64,000 nt of DNA from Paeniglutamicibacter quisquiliarum (GCF_019084045.1 NZ_JAHRED010000007.1:186001-250000), one strand, 5' to 3'. Numbered from the stretch's first letter, positions 8,194 through 17,151 are shown. Numbers and translations: made by a program. Notes: generated by a model not told the origin, from the letters alone.

Positions 8194-9756
8194 ATGAATG
8201 CCAGCATCACCATCTCGACCGGCGCGTTGAAGCCACAGGACGTCGTCGCAGTGGCACGCCACGGTGCGCAGGTGGAACTGGGCGCCGACGCACTTGCCGC
8301 CATCGAGTCCTCGCGCGCCGTGATCGACGCACTGGTCAGCGACACCGTCCCGCACTACGGAGTGTCCACCGGCTTCGGGGCACTGGCCACCAAGCAGATT
8401 CCGATCGAGCTGCGCGCCCAGCTGCAGCGCTCGCTGATACGTTCGCACGCGGCTTCCTCCGGCGCCGAGGTGCCGCGCGAGGTGGTCCGCGCGCTGATGC
8501 TCAACCGCATTTCAACCCTGGCCACCGGCCGCACCGGCGTCCGCCCGATCGTTGCCACCACCTACGCCGAAATCCTCAACGCGGGAATCACCCCGGTCAT
8601 CGGCGAGTACGGCTCCCTGGGCTGTTCCGGGGACCTGGCCCCGTTGTCCCACGCCGCCCTGGCGTTGATGGGCGAGGGCCCGGTCCGCGACGCCGCGGGC
8701 ACCGCCATGGACGCCTCCGAGGCACTTGCCGCCGCGGGCATCGCCCCGGTGGTCCTGGCCGAAAAGGAGGGGCTCGCACTGGTCAACGGCACCGACGGGA
8801 TGCTCGGCATGCTGCTCCTGGCCGCGGCCGACCTCCATGCGCTGGTCAGCATCGCCGACCTGTCGGCAGCCATGAGCATCGAGGGGCTGCTGGGCACCGA
8901 TGCCGTCTTCGCGCAGGACCTGCACGCACTGCGCCCGCACCCGGGCCAGCGCGACTCGGCCGCCAACATGCGCGGCGTCCTGGCCGGCTCGCCCCTGATC
9001 GAGGAGCAAAAGTCCGGCGCCCACAAGTTCACCCGGGTCCAGGACGCCTATTCGCTGCGCTGCGCCCCGCAGGTGCACGGCGCGGTGCGCGCGACCCTGG
9101 CGCACGCCGAATCCGTGGCCGCCCTCGAGCTGGCCTCGGCGATCGACAACCCGGTGGTCACCCTCGATGGCCGGGTCGAGTCCAACGGCAACTTCCACGG
9201 CGCCCCCGTCGGCTACGTGCTGGACTTCCTGGCCATCGCCGTGGCCGACCTCGCTTCCATCTCCGAACGCCGCACCGACAGGTTCCTGGACAAGGCACGC
9301 AACCACGGACTGAACGCGTTCCTGGCCGACGACCCCGGGGTGGACTCGGGCCACATGATCGCCCAGTACACCGCGGCCGGCATCGTCTCCGAGCTCAAGC
9401 GCCTGGCCGTCCCGGCGTCGGTGGACTCGATCCCGTCCTCCGCCATGCAGGAAGACCACGTGTCGATGGGCTGGCACGCGGGGCTGAAGCTGCGCAAGGG
9501 AATCGACGGGCTGGCCCGCGTGCTGGCCATCGAGCTGCTCACCAGCGCCCGCGCCCTGGACATGCGCGACGGCGGCCTGGACTCCTCCAAGTCCTCCCCG
9601 GTCATCACCGCGGTGCGCCGGCAGATCCGCACCCGCGTCGAGGGCCCGGGAACCGACAGGTTCCTTTCCCCCGAGATCGAGGCCGTCTTCCAGATGGTGG
9701 CGGACGGCTCGCTGCTGGATGCCGCCAACTCGGTGCTCGAAGCCCGGCTGGCATAG
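8194..9756 (+). CDS. hutH: Histidine ammonia-lyase HutH
   Basis: Deaminates L-histidine to trans-urocanate; cytosolic homotetramer with a self-formed MIO electrophile. It has 520 residues, normal for the family. The cyclising tripeptide is Cys144-Ser145-Gly146 in GSLGCSGDLAPLSH. Most family members have Ala-Ser-Gly, but a Cys at this place is also found in actinobacterial histidases as far as I recall. Other signatures are YGVSTGFGALA near residue 53, QDAYSLRCAPQVHG near 283 and QEDHVSMGWHA near 416. The ATG at 8194 is preceded by GAAGGAAG at 8181-8188. It is divergent from iclR, and hutD follows with a one-base overlap. Confidence 0.98.
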   Translation: MNASITISTGALKPQDVVAVARHGAQVELGADALAAIESSRAVIDALVSDTVPHYGVSTGFGALATKQIPIELRAQLQRSLIRSHAASSGAEVPREVVRALMLNRISTLATGRTGVRPIVATTYAEILNAGITPVIGEYGSLGCSGDLAPLSHAALALMGEGPVRDAAGTAMDASEALAAAGIAPVVLAEKEGLALVNGTDGMLGMLLLAAADLHALVSIADLSAAMSIEGLLGTDAVFAQDLHALRPHPGQRDSAANMRGVLAGSPLIEEQKSGAHKFTRVQDAYSLRCAPQVHGAVRATLAHAESVAALELASAIDNPVVTLDGRVESNGNFHGAPVGYVLDFLAIAVADLASISERRTDRFLDKARNHGLNAFLADDPGVDSGHMIAQYTAAGIVSELKRLAVPASVDSIPSSAMQEDHVSMGWHAGLKLRKGIDGLARVLAIELLTSARALDMRDGGLDSSKSSPVITAVRRQIRTRVEGPGTDRFLSPEIEAVFQMVADGSLLDAANSVLEARLA

Positions 9757-10406
9757 TGTCCGGTTCCCCCTCCGACCCCGGCCGGATGCCGGGCACCGCG
9801 CAGAGGCAGGACCTGTCACCCGGCACCGTCATCGCCTACTCGGGGATTCGGCCCGCCCCGTGGCGCAATGGCGGCGGGGTGACCCGGCAGATCGCTTCGG
9901 GTCGGCTGGACCGCTCCGGAAACCCGGAGGCAAGCACCGGAGAGGACTGGGACTGGCGGCTGAGCATTGCAGATGTCCAGACCCCCGGGGACTTCTCCGC
10001 CTTTGCCGGGATGTGGCGGATCCTGACCGTGATCGAGGGCGAGTCCATGGTGCTGCGCATCGACGGGACCGAGCGGCGGCTGGAACGGTACCGCCCGCTT
10101 GGTTTCGACGGCGGGGCCGCCACGAGTGCGACGCTGCCCGAGGGGCCGATCAGGGACTTCAACCTGATCGCCCGCACCGGAACGGTAAGCGGGCATGTTC
10201 GACTCGTGGAACTGTCACCGGGGCACCCGCTGCAACTGACCAGAGGCCGGCTCGGCGTCCTACTCCAGGGCGCGGCCACGCTGCAGGTGGGCGGGCAACA
10301 CGTCCAGGACCTGGAGCGCTACGACACGATCGTTGGCGGCGGGGAATCGACGCCGGCCATCACCGGCGGCGGCTTCGTGGCCGTGGTTTCGCTTGAGCAT
10401 GGGTAG
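9756..10406 (+). CDS. hutD: HutD-family protein, copy 1
   Basis: Cupin-like HutD protein of 216 residues. The family is found with hut genes. Its role is unproven, and it has been proposed to bind formiminoglutamate or another intermediate and to moderate the pathway. Family marks: RPAPWRNGGGVTRQIAS near the N-terminus, DWDWRLSIADVQTPGDFSAF, ILTVIEGE, and the C-terminal pattern of glycine turns. I choose the GTG at 9756 because its G is the last base of the hutH TAG (TAGTG), giving direct translational coupling; later candidates would cut into the family N-terminus. The extra roughly 25 residues before the conserved part are low in complexity. Confidence 0.88.
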   Translation: MSGSPSDPGRMPGTAQRQDLSPGTVIAYSGIRPAPWRNGGGVTRQIASGRLDRSGNPEASTGEDWDWRLSIADVQTPGDFSAFAGMWRILTVIEGESMVLRIDGTERRLERYRPLGFDGGAATSATLPEGPIRDFNLIARTGTVSGHVRLVELSPGHPLQLTRGRLGVLLQGAATLQVGGQHVQDLERYDTIVGGGESTPAITGGGFVAVVSLEHG

Positions 10407-10580
10407 GTGAATTCCTCACAGGCACGCTCGGCGGAGCGCAGGCCCGGGTCGGGGGCGTCGTGTCCGCTAACAGGCGCCGTCGCCGCAGCGGACATGCGCG
10501 CGCCGTCCCCGACCGAAGCCGCTGCTTGACTGCCACATCAAATTGGCGTGCCCGGGCAGCTGCCCCAGATAATGGTTTCC

Positions 10581-11237
10581 ATGCCGTCTTCCTCTCTCCT
10601 GGGCTTCGCCGGGGTTGCCCTTGTCGTGGTGCTGGCCCCCGGGCCCGACACCTTCCTGCTGCTGCGCTACGCCCTGAACCGTCCGCGCAACGGGGTCGCA
10701 GCGGCTCTTGGCATGATGGTCTCAATCATGGGCTGGGCGGCCCTGGCCGGCCTGGGTGTTGCAGCGCTCCTGCAGACCTACCCGGCCATCCACCAGGGCA
10801 TCGCGATCGTCGGCGGCGCCTACCTGCTCTACCTTGGCCTCGGATCGCTGATCAAGGCGCGCTTCCTTGCCGGCGCGTCAGCCGCGACGGCGCGCACCAC
10901 GACCAGGAAAGTGGCCGCGGCCGAAACCGAATTCACGTTGGTGCAGTCGGCGAGGGCAGGGGCCCTTTCTGCCGCGCTGAACCCGAAGCTGGGGCTGCTG
11001 TTCCTGGCGTTGATGCCACCGTTCATCCCTGCCGGATCGAACATGCTGGGTTCGGCGTTGATCCTGGGAGCAATCTTCGCGGCCATGGGCTTCGCGTACC
11101 TGATGGTGCTGACCGCGATCGCAGCCCGGGCCATGGCATGGTTCAAGAGCCCGACGGTGGGCATCTGGCTCGAACGGGTCTCCTCCGGGGCACTGGCCAT
11201 CATGGGCATCGTGGTGCTGCTCGGGGCGTTCACCTAG
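10581..11237 (+). CDS. LysE/RhtB-family amino acid exporter
   Basis: Inner-membrane exporter of about 218 residues with six hydrophobic segments. The LysE/RhtB signature is the first segment followed by APGPDTFLLL. A long gap between segments three and four carries ARAGALSAALNPKLGLLFLALMPPF, typical of the family. Members export amino acids or related compounds and protect against overload. Its position between two hutD genes suggests histidine or a derivative as substrate (inference). The ATG at 10581 (MPSSSLLGF) best matches the family N-terminus. ATG 10572 and GTG 10548 are in frame, and none has a good ribosome site. Confidence 0.85.
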   Translation: MPSSSLLGFAGVALVVVLAPGPDTFLLLRYALNRPRNGVAAALGMMVSIMGWAALAGLGVAALLQTYPAIHQGIAIVGGAYLLYLGLGSLIKARFLAGASAATARTTTRKVAAAETEFTLVQSARAGALSAALNPKLGLLFLALMPPFIPAGSNMLGSALILGAIFAAMGFAYLMVLTAIAARAMAWFKSPTVGIWLERVSSGALAIMGIVVLLGAFT

Positions 11238-11280
11238 CAGCACCGACCGCCGCCCGGACCCGATACGACTGGGCGCCCAC

Positions 11281-11286
11281 TAGACT
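11281..11286 (+). promoter_or_regulatory. -10 element giving a probably leaderless hutD copy 2 transcript
   Basis: TAGACT ends seven bases before the ATG at 11294, exactly where a -10 box would set the transcription start on the A of the start codon. No ribosome binding site is present. Leaderless messages of this form are common in actinobacteria. The -35 side is not recognisable. Confidence 0.55.
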
Positions 11287-11293
11287 TCTTTTC

Positions 11294-11899
11294 ATGACGA
11301 CGACTAACCGGATGCTGGCAGCCGGAACCATCTTGCACCTGGCCGACTCCACCAAGCGGAAATGGGCCCACGGGGAAGTCCGGGAAATCGCCGCCGGAAA
11401 GCTGGGACCCGATGCGACCCTGTTGCCCGCCGAAGGCAACGCGTGGGATTGGCGCCTGAGCGTGGCCTCCATCGAAGCGGCCGGGGACTTCACGCGCTAC
11501 GACGGCCTTGACCGGACGCTGACGGTGATCGCCGGCGAGCTGCTCGAACTCACCATCGACGGTGCGGCCCATGCGGTGGAAGCCCTGCGCCCGTTGAGGT
11601 TCTCCGGCGACAGCGCCGTCGCCGCCGCCCTGCCCACGGGAGACGTGCTGGCGCTGAACTTGATCACGCGCACCGGTGCCGTGCGCGGCAACGTGCGCAT
11701 CGTGGAACTCTCCAAAAAGCGCGAACAGCACCTCTTCGGAGCCCAATTCGGCGTGATGCTGCAGGGCAAGGCCACCATGCTGCGCGGGGAATCGGAAGAA
11801 ACACTTGCGCTGCGCGACACCGTGATCGGCGGGGAGGAAGACTCCCCGCGCATCAGCGGCCGCGGCTTCATGGCCGTGGTGTCCCTCGACCTGCCGTAG
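11294..11899 (+). CDS. HutD-family protein, copy 2
   Basis: Second HutD-like protein of 201 residues. It shares the core pattern of copy 1: NAWDWRLSVASIEAAGDFTRYDG, LTVIAGELLELTIDG, LNLITRTGAVRGNVRIVEL and the final DTVIGGEEDSPRISGRGFMAVVSL, which closely parallels the end of copy 1. It lacks the WRNGGG motif: the matching place reads KRKWAHGEVREIAAG. That motif lies in the putative ligand pocket of the family, so function may differ. The ATG at 11294 is preceded by a -10 box but no ribosome site. It is separated from copy 1 by the LysE gene and appears to be its own transcription unit. Confidence 0.82.
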   Translation: MTTTNRMLAAGTILHLADSTKRKWAHGEVREIAAGKLGPDATLLPAEGNAWDWRLSVASIEAAGDFTRYDGLDRTLTVIAGELLELTIDGAAHAVEALRPLRFSGDSAVAAALPTGDVLALNLITRTGAVRGNVRIVELSKKREQHLFGAQFGVMLQGKATMLRGESEETLALRDTVIGGEEDSPRISGRGFMAVVSLDLP

Positions 11900-11931
11900 C
11901 GGCTTGGGCCGAGGGCTGTTGGAGTCCTCGG

Positions 11932-12198
11932 CTACTGGTTCAGGCCGGGCTTGACCGGCACGAACCCCACCGCGTTCTTGCGGTGGATGGCCTTGGCCGG
12001 AGTGCGCTTGAAGCCCTTCGCATCCATCTTGTTCTGCAGCCGGAATTCGGCCAGGGCCGCGTCATAGATTTCGTTCATCCGGCTCCCGGTGACTTCTTCC
12101 TGCGTCCCGTCGGTGAACGCGATGGAGATGGCGAGCTTCGCGGGGAAGTGCCGGCTCATCCGGACGTTGCCGTCGGTGTCCTGCTGGAGATTGATCAT
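11932..12198 (-). CDS. Hypothetical protein, 88 residues
   Basis: I do not recognise this protein. It starts MINLQQDTDGNVRMSRHF and has a plausible small alpha/beta composition with a basic C-terminal tail (KGFKRTPAKAIHRKN). Coding looks real because codon third positions are strongly G/C and no competing frame covers it. The ATG at 12198 has a weak GATAGG site. An in-frame ATG at 12240 would add 14 residues. It is convergent with hutD copy 2, 32 bases away, and divergent from the membrane protein at 12462. Confidence 0.6.
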   Translation of the reverse strand: MINLQQDTDGNVRMSRHFPAKLAISIAFTDGTQEEVTGSRMNEIYDAALAEFRLQNKMDAKGFKRTPAKAIHRKNAVGFVPVKPGLNQ

Positions 12199-12461
12199 GT
12201 ATTGCCTATCTTTCGTGAACGTGTATCCCCCAGTCTCCACTACGCACGGCTGGGTTCATTACCCGCCGCCGCGGGCGGTGCCCACGCTTTCGCCACACTC
12301 CTGCTGGTTGCGGCCCGGCCGGGAGACGGACGACATGTGCCCGGCAGCCCAGACAACCGGCATCGAAGCACCCCCCGTTCCCCCGAATCCACCGGACCGC
12401 GTCGGTACGCACCCGATAGACTTGCCGCTTCATCGCCGACACGGGACGGGTACGGGCACCC

Positions 12462-12845
12462 ATGGACTACAACGACTACGAGCTTGTCGCCTTCTGTGGG
12501 CTTTGCCTCGGAGCAGCGATGCCGCTGGTGGCCATCGGCGTCTTCGTGCATCTGCGCCGCGGTGCCAGGGCCCTGGACTGGTACATGTTCCTGGGATGCA
12601 TCGGATCGATCGCCTATGGGTGCTTTGCGGGCCTGGTCGTGGACGCCGTGTTTCCGCCGCCCTACGTTCCGGGACTCTCCGAGGGCCGGGGGCTCGACCT
12701 TCGAGGCGTGGCCCTGGTCATCGGGTCATGGATCGGCGGGATCCTCGGTGTCGTCGCCACCGTGGCCACGTTCCTGGTTTCCAAGTTGGTTCACTGGCGC
12801 CGGCAACGGAAAACCGCCATGCAGCACGACGTGGACATCCGCTGA
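12462..12845 (+). CDS. Small membrane protein of unknown function, 127 residues
   Basis: Three predicted membrane segments: about residues 8-30 (VAFCGLCLGAAMPLVAIGVF), 40-62 (WYMFLGCIGSIAYGCFAGLV) and 85-108 (VALVIGSWIGGILGVVATVA). The N-terminus is acidic, and the short tail KLVHWRRQRK is basic and so probably cytosolic. A TAGACT box at 12417-12422 stands some 40 bases before the ATG and could be its -10 element. I recognise no family. It runs convergent with the Y4yA-like gene. Confidence 0.65.
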   Translation: MDYNDYELVAFCGLCLGAAMPLVAIGVFVHLRRGARALDWYMFLGCIGSIAYGCFAGLVVDAVFPPPYVPGLSEGRGLDLRGVALVIGSWIGGILGVVATVATFLVSKLVHWRRQRKTAMQHDVDIR

Positions 12846-12864
12846 CGCGCCGTCGGCCCACCCT

Positions 12865-14274
12865 TCAGGCCTGCAGGACCCGGTCCTCGATCTCGTCTTG
12901 CACCCAGGCCTCCCCGTCCCGGAACACGTTGAGGGCCAGCGGCAACTGGTGGGAGGCGCTCTCCACGATGTGCATGAGATAGCCGGCGGTGTTGGGAAAA
13001 GCGATGACATCGTTCGGGGCTGCACCTTGCGGGAACTCGAACCGCCGGCGCAGGATCAGCTCCTCCTCGATGCAGTAGGCACCCACCAGGAAACCGCTGA
13101 ACGGTTCGCGCGCGCGCCGCGGCCGTGCCGCGTGGATGAGGATCGGGTCGAGCAGGAAATCCGCCGAGGTCGATCGGCACTGCGTCCTGTTCATGTGCAG
13201 CCCCAGCAACGGCACGCCGTCGCTGCGCTCCTTCCCGAACGCGACAGCTGCAAGCGTCATGCCGCACCCGTCCAGCAGGGAACGCCCGGGTTCGCAGCGC
13301 AACTGGAGGTTTCGGCCGGCCAGCAGCTCCGCGATGCTCCCGGCCCCGGCCGGTTCGACGGCAAGGACCGTATCCAGCCATTGCCCGCGGACCGGGCTCT
13401 GGTGGTAGGGATAGACGTCCTTGCTCGGCTTCTTCCCGACGGCCCCGAGGGAATCGGATTTCCAGGTGATTTGCCCCGAGCCGGCCGGTTGCCCGGCGAG
13501 CGCCTCCCAAAAGCCGGCCCATTGGGCGGCGCTGTCCACATAGGACATCGGGATGCCCCCGCCCATGTCGATGAAGCCGGGCGCATGTCCCAAATCCACC
13601 AAGGCGTCGACCAGCTCCACCGACTCCGCCAGAGCAAGTGCCCGATGTTCGGCGCTGTACCCGTTGAGGTGGAAGTGGATCCCGACGATCCGAAGCCGGG
13701 AGGGATCCGGCGGCCCGGCCAGGAATTCGAGCCATTCCGCTGCCCGCAGGCCAAAGCGTGTTGGCGGCACCAGGGCGTTCTCGGTGGCCAGGCGCAGGGC
13801 GACGCGGGCACGCACCCCGCAGGACTCGGCAACTTCCCGCAGGTCTTCGGCCTCGTCCCGGTTGTCCAGGCTCACCACCACGCCGTTTTCCAGGGCCAGC
13901 CTGAGCAGCGCCGGCGACTTGACGGCGGCCGTGACAATGATCAGTTCCGGGTCCACGCCGCGGCGCAGGCACTGGTCGAGTTCGTGGAAGCTGGCCACGT
14001 CGATCCCGCACCCCGCGTCCACCGCGGCGTCGATGGCGCCGATGGTCTTGTTGGCCTTGCGCGCCAGGTACACCTGGAAATCCACCGAGTGCCGGGCCGC
14101 GGCCGAACGCAGTTCCTCGACGTTGCGGCCCAGGGAGGAGAAATCGTGGAGATTGACCGGGGATCCGAACGTGTCGATCAATTCCCGGCACTGTGCCGCG
14201 TCAGCGACCACCCGCTCCATCCAGGGTTCAAGGCGCGCGGTCAGCGGTGCGGTGCCGTGCATCAGGGGTTTCAT
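12865..14274 (-). CDS. Y4yA-like PLP-dependent decarboxylase (fold type III)
   Basis: A 469-residue enzyme of the alanine-racemase / diaminopimelate-ornithine decarboxylase fold. The PLP lysine is K73 in YLARKANKT. It is followed by GIDVASFHEL, GIHFHLNGYS, the phosphate-binding DMGGGIPMSY and the EPGRSLLDGCG segment that contributes to the partner active site. The overall form matches the family named after y4yA of Rhizobium sp. NGR234 better than LysA or SpeC. It probably decarboxylates an amino acid made by the two genes upstream, with which it overlaps by four bases (ATGA). Substrate unknown. It is last in a three-gene operon. Confidence 0.8.
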   Translation of the reverse strand: MKPLMHGTAPLTARLEPWMERVVADAAQCRELIDTFGSPVNLHDFSSLGRNVEELRSAAARHSVDFQVYLARKANKTIGAIDAAVDAGCGIDVASFHELDQCLRRGVDPELIIVTAAVKSPALLRLALENGVVVSLDNRDEAEDLREVAESCGVRARVALRLATENALVPPTRFGLRAAEWLEFLAGPPDPSRLRIVGIHFHLNGYSAEHRALALAESVELVDALVDLGHAPGFIDMGGGIPMSYVDSAAQWAGFWEALAGQPAGSGQITWKSDSLGAVGKKPSKDVYPYHQSPVRGQWLDTVLAVEPAGAGSIAELLAGRNLQLRCEPGRSLLDGCGMTLAAVAFGKERSDGVPLLGLHMNRTQCRSTSADFLLDPILIHAARPRRAREPFSGFLVGAYCIEEELILRRRFEFPQGAAPNDVIAFPNTAGYLMHIVESASHQLPLALNVFRDGEAWVQDEIEDRVLQA

Positions 14275-15893
14275 GATCGTTCTCCAAGGTGTTGGGGCAG
14301 TCGTTGTCGCACGATGCGCCGGGCCCAGCTGCGGGGTTCGGGATGCAGCGTGCGGTTCAGGGTGTCATGGCCCAGCGTGGGGCCCTCGGTGGGACGGCCG
14401 AGCGCGGCCAGGGATTCGTTCCGGTTGCCGTTTGCGTCGATGCAGGTTCCGTCGGCATCGGTCAGCAGCCCGCGTTCCCCCTCGCGCACCAGCACCTCGC
14501 CGGCGGCGAGCAGGCCGGCGATGACAGGGGACATGGCCCGGCCGCCCGGCGCCGCGGAGTCCAGCACGCCGGCGGGCGGGGTGACGGCGTCAAGCAGCAC
14601 CGTGTCCCGCGGCGGCCGCGGCGGGAACGGGCCCTGATCCAGCAGGCCGCAGTCGAAGAGCGCCAGCAGCTTCAGCGCCGTCCCCTCGGGAGGACCGAAG
14701 GCCATGCGCTCCAACTGCCCGGACACGCGGTGGAACAGCTTGGCTTGCGCGGGCAGCCAGCGCACCCGCGAAACTGCCCGCACCACCTCGGGATACAGGC
14801 CCGACCACACCCGGGCCCACAGCCATTGGGCGGTGGGCGGCGCCTGCAGGTGGTTCGCTCTGATGCTGCGCCGGATGTTTTCCGCGGCGGATTCGGTGCC
14901 CTGCCCCTCTCCCGTGCGCCCGGTCAGGGCCGTGCGCCACAGATCCAGAGGCGTGACCGGCGAGCCGCACCGTTCCGCGCAGTCGAGGGCGCAGGACAGC
15001 AGGATCCTGAACAGGCCGGTGTATGCGGCGCCGGTGCCCGCCGGGAGGCAGGCGATTTCGCGGCCCCAGTCAAGGACCCGTTGTCGGTGCCCGTCGATGC
15101 ACCTGCGGATGTCTTCCGGCACCTCATCGGGCTTGGGAACCATGGGCAGGGTGCTCCGGGAGGCCAGGGTGATCCCGGACGGTTCCCGGCCACCGGGGAT
15201 GTAGCGCAGCCAGGGCGTCCCGGATTCGGGGCCCGCGGACTCGGTCCACCGTCCGCCGCGGCCCTCGGTCAGCAGCAGGACGGCATCGTAGGCGGTCAGG
15301 GCTGCGCCCCGGATGAGGACCCGGCTGCCTACCGGGATGCCTTCCTCGCCCAGTGCCGGGTACTCCCCGATCAGCGGGCCGCCGTTGCGGGCCGAGGCGA
15401 GCGGTTGCCCCGGCGCATCCAAGGCCATCCCATGTCCGGTCGCGAGCACCACCTCGTCGTACAACCCCGACCCGGCATCGCTAAAGACCTCCCATTGCGC
15501 CCCGGCACGCTCCACGCCCGTGACCAGGGCCGGGACGTGGGTCAGGCCGAAGGCCGCCGTCCCGGCGAGGTGCCGGAACTGCTCGGCCAGGTACCTGCCG
15601 ACCACGACCCGGGGCGGGTAGCGCTCCCCGCGGTACCGCGGCTCGACCCGTGCCACCCATTGCGCGAAGGTCTCCGGTCCCGCCGAAGGCCCCGCGTCGA
15701 GGATGCCCGCGGACACATTGAGTCGCAACGCCGTGGGCTGGCCCTCCTGCCAGACCCTCCCGGCACCGGGCGGACAGGGGTCGAAAACATCGATGGCCAG
15801 CCCTTCGGCCGCCGCGTCGGGACACCTGTCCCGGAGCTCGAGCAGGGCAAACAGGCACTTGGGCCCTCCCCCGATGAACGCCACGCGCGTCAT
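14271..15893 (-). CDS. FAD/NAD(P)-binding protein of the PF13454 type
   Basis: A 540-residue protein beginning with a dinucleotide-binding motif, VAFIGGGPKCLFALLEL. It has the companion motif YPPRVVVGRYLAEQF near residue 95 that marks the FAD-NAD(P)-binding family PF13454, and a second glycine segment near VLATGHGMA. Such proteins are flavoenzymes or amine oxidoreductase-like proteins of mostly unknown reaction. Both ends overlap the neighbours by four bases (ATGA twice), so the protein is made with the SbnA-like synthase and the Y4yA-like decarboxylase and probably acts between them, oxidising an amino acid intermediate (inference). The usual third residue of GxGxxG is altered by KC after GGGP. 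Confidence 0.75.
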   Translation of the reverse strand: MTRVAFIGGGPKCLFALLELRDRCPDAAAEGLAIDVFDPCPPGAGRVWQEGQPTALRLNVSAGILDAGPSAGPETFAQWVARVEPRYRGERYPPRVVVGRYLAEQFRHLAGTAAFGLTHVPALVTGVERAGAQWEVFSDAGSGLYDEVVLATGHGMALDAPGQPLASARNGGPLIGEYPALGEEGIPVGSRVLIRGAALTAYDAVLLLTEGRGGRWTESAGPESGTPWLRYIPGGREPSGITLASRSTLPMVPKPDEVPEDIRRCIDGHRQRVLDWGREIACLPAGTGAAYTGLFRILLSCALDCAERCGSPVTPLDLWRTALTGRTGEGQGTESAAENIRRSIRANHLQAPPTAQWLWARVWSGLYPEVVRAVSRVRWLPAQAKLFHRVSGQLERMAFGPPEGTALKLLALFDCGLLDQGPFPPRPPRDTVLLDAVTPPAGVLDSAAPGGRAMSPVIAGLLAAGEVLVREGERGLLTDADGTCIDANGNRNESLAALGRPTEGPTLGHDTLNRTLHPEPRSWARRIVRQRLPQHLGERS

Positions 15894-16882
15894 CGGGGGC
15901 TGGCGCCCAGCACCTCGGCAACGGTGTCCGGCTCCGGTTCGGAGCCAAGGTTGCTGCGGACCCAGTCGTCGTCATAGACCGTGTGCAGGTAGGGGACCCC
16001 CGAATCGTGGACCAGGAATCCGATGCGCGTGCCTTCCTCGATTCCCGGCAGGTCCCGCCCCATCGCCGCCACGATGGCGCCCGTCGAGGCCCCCGCCAGG
16101 ATCCCCTCGCGCCTGGCCAACATGCGGCAGCCCCTGACCATGTCGATTTCGTCGATCCGGCACACGACGTCGGGGTCGGCCTGCAGGGCCAGTTCCGGGA
16201 CGATGCCCGCACCCAACCCGGGGAAGCGCCGAACGCCCTCTTCCCCGCCGAACAACACCGATCCAACCGCATCCACCGCGACCAGCTTGGTCTCCGGGTG
16301 GTGTAGGCGCAGGTACCGTTGGCAGCCCAGGAGGGTGCCTGTGGTGCTGGTTGCCACGAACAGCATGTCCAGCCGCCCGTCCACCGCATCCATGAACTCG
16401 GGCATCGTCGTGGTGAAATGCGCATCCGGGTTGTCCGGCGATCCGTATTGGTTGGTGGTCACGGCCCCGGGATTCTCGCCCAGCAGCTCTTGGACCCTTT
16501 GGCGCCGGGCGGCCAGCTTGTTTCCATCGACGGGGGTCCGCACCAGCTCGATCCTCGCCCCGTACGCGCGCATGAGCTCAAGCGCCGAGCGGTTGGCGTT
16601 CTCGTCGACAACCGCCACGAACCCGATCCCGCGGACCCCGGATTGCCTGGCCAGCGCGATGCCGAGGTTCCCGGAGGTCGATTCCACGATCAGGCCCCCG
16701 GGCTCGAGCCTGCCGGAGGCCATGAGCGACCCAATGAGGCTGCTGGCGGTGCGTTCCTTGGTGCTTCCCGAGAGCTGGAGGAGGTCCAGCTTCGCGAAGA
16801 CCTCGATCTCCGGCCTGCCGAAGAGCCGTTCCAGCTTCACCGTCGGGGTGCTGAAGGGGTCGAGCGTTCCAACGTGGGTCAT
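15890..16882 (-). CDS. Cysteine synthase-like PLP enzyme (SbnA / Y4xP type)
   Basis: A 330-residue fold type II PLP enzyme. The PLP lysine is K42 in LSGSTKERTASSL and the substrate-carboxylate loop is ESTSGNLGIALA. The phosphate loop is in the ATSTTGTLLGC segment. It resembles the siderophore enzyme SbnA (O-phosphoserine plus glutamate to a diaminopropionate precursor) and NGR234 Y4xP more than CysK, since the CysK TSGNTG signature reads TSGNLG. The likely job is joining a serine derivative with an amine nucleophile. The start is the ATG at 16882, preceded by GAGGAACGAAC. It is the first gene of a three-gene operon and divergent from a peroxiredoxin. Confidence 0.8.
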   Translation of the reverse strand: MTHVGTLDPFSTPTVKLERLFGRPEIEVFAKLDLLQLSGSTKERTASSLIGSLMASGRLEPGGLIVESTSGNLGIALARQSGVRGIGFVAVVDENANRSALELMRAYGARIELVRTPVDGNKLAARRQRVQELLGENPGAVTTNQYGSPDNPDAHFTTTMPEFMDAVDGRLDMLFVATSTTGTLLGCQRYLRLHHPETKLVAVDAVGSVLFGGEEGVRRFPGLGAGIVPELALQADPDVVCRIDEIDMVRGCRMLARREGILAGASTGAIVAAMGRDLPGIEEGTRIGFLVHDSGVPYLHTVYDDDWVRSNLGSEPEPDTVAEVLGASPR

Positions 16883-17151
16883 GTTCGTTCCTCGCATCTG
16901 GTTGGACAGCGGCATCCGGCCCGGCGGCCCTGGAACGGTGGTGACCGGGCCGGAGCCATGAATGGCCCGCGCTTCGCCTCGGCGTGGGGAACGCCGACGT
17001 CACACGGGTTATCGGGTGGACAAACCCGCGGCAGCGGGTTGCAACTGTGGCCAGTCTAGGAGCGGGTGTTGGTTCTGACCAGACCAAAACCGAAAAACTC
17101 CTTTCCCCGGAGGCTTGCCGAAACACCTGTCCGACATGGGAAACTCAGGGC

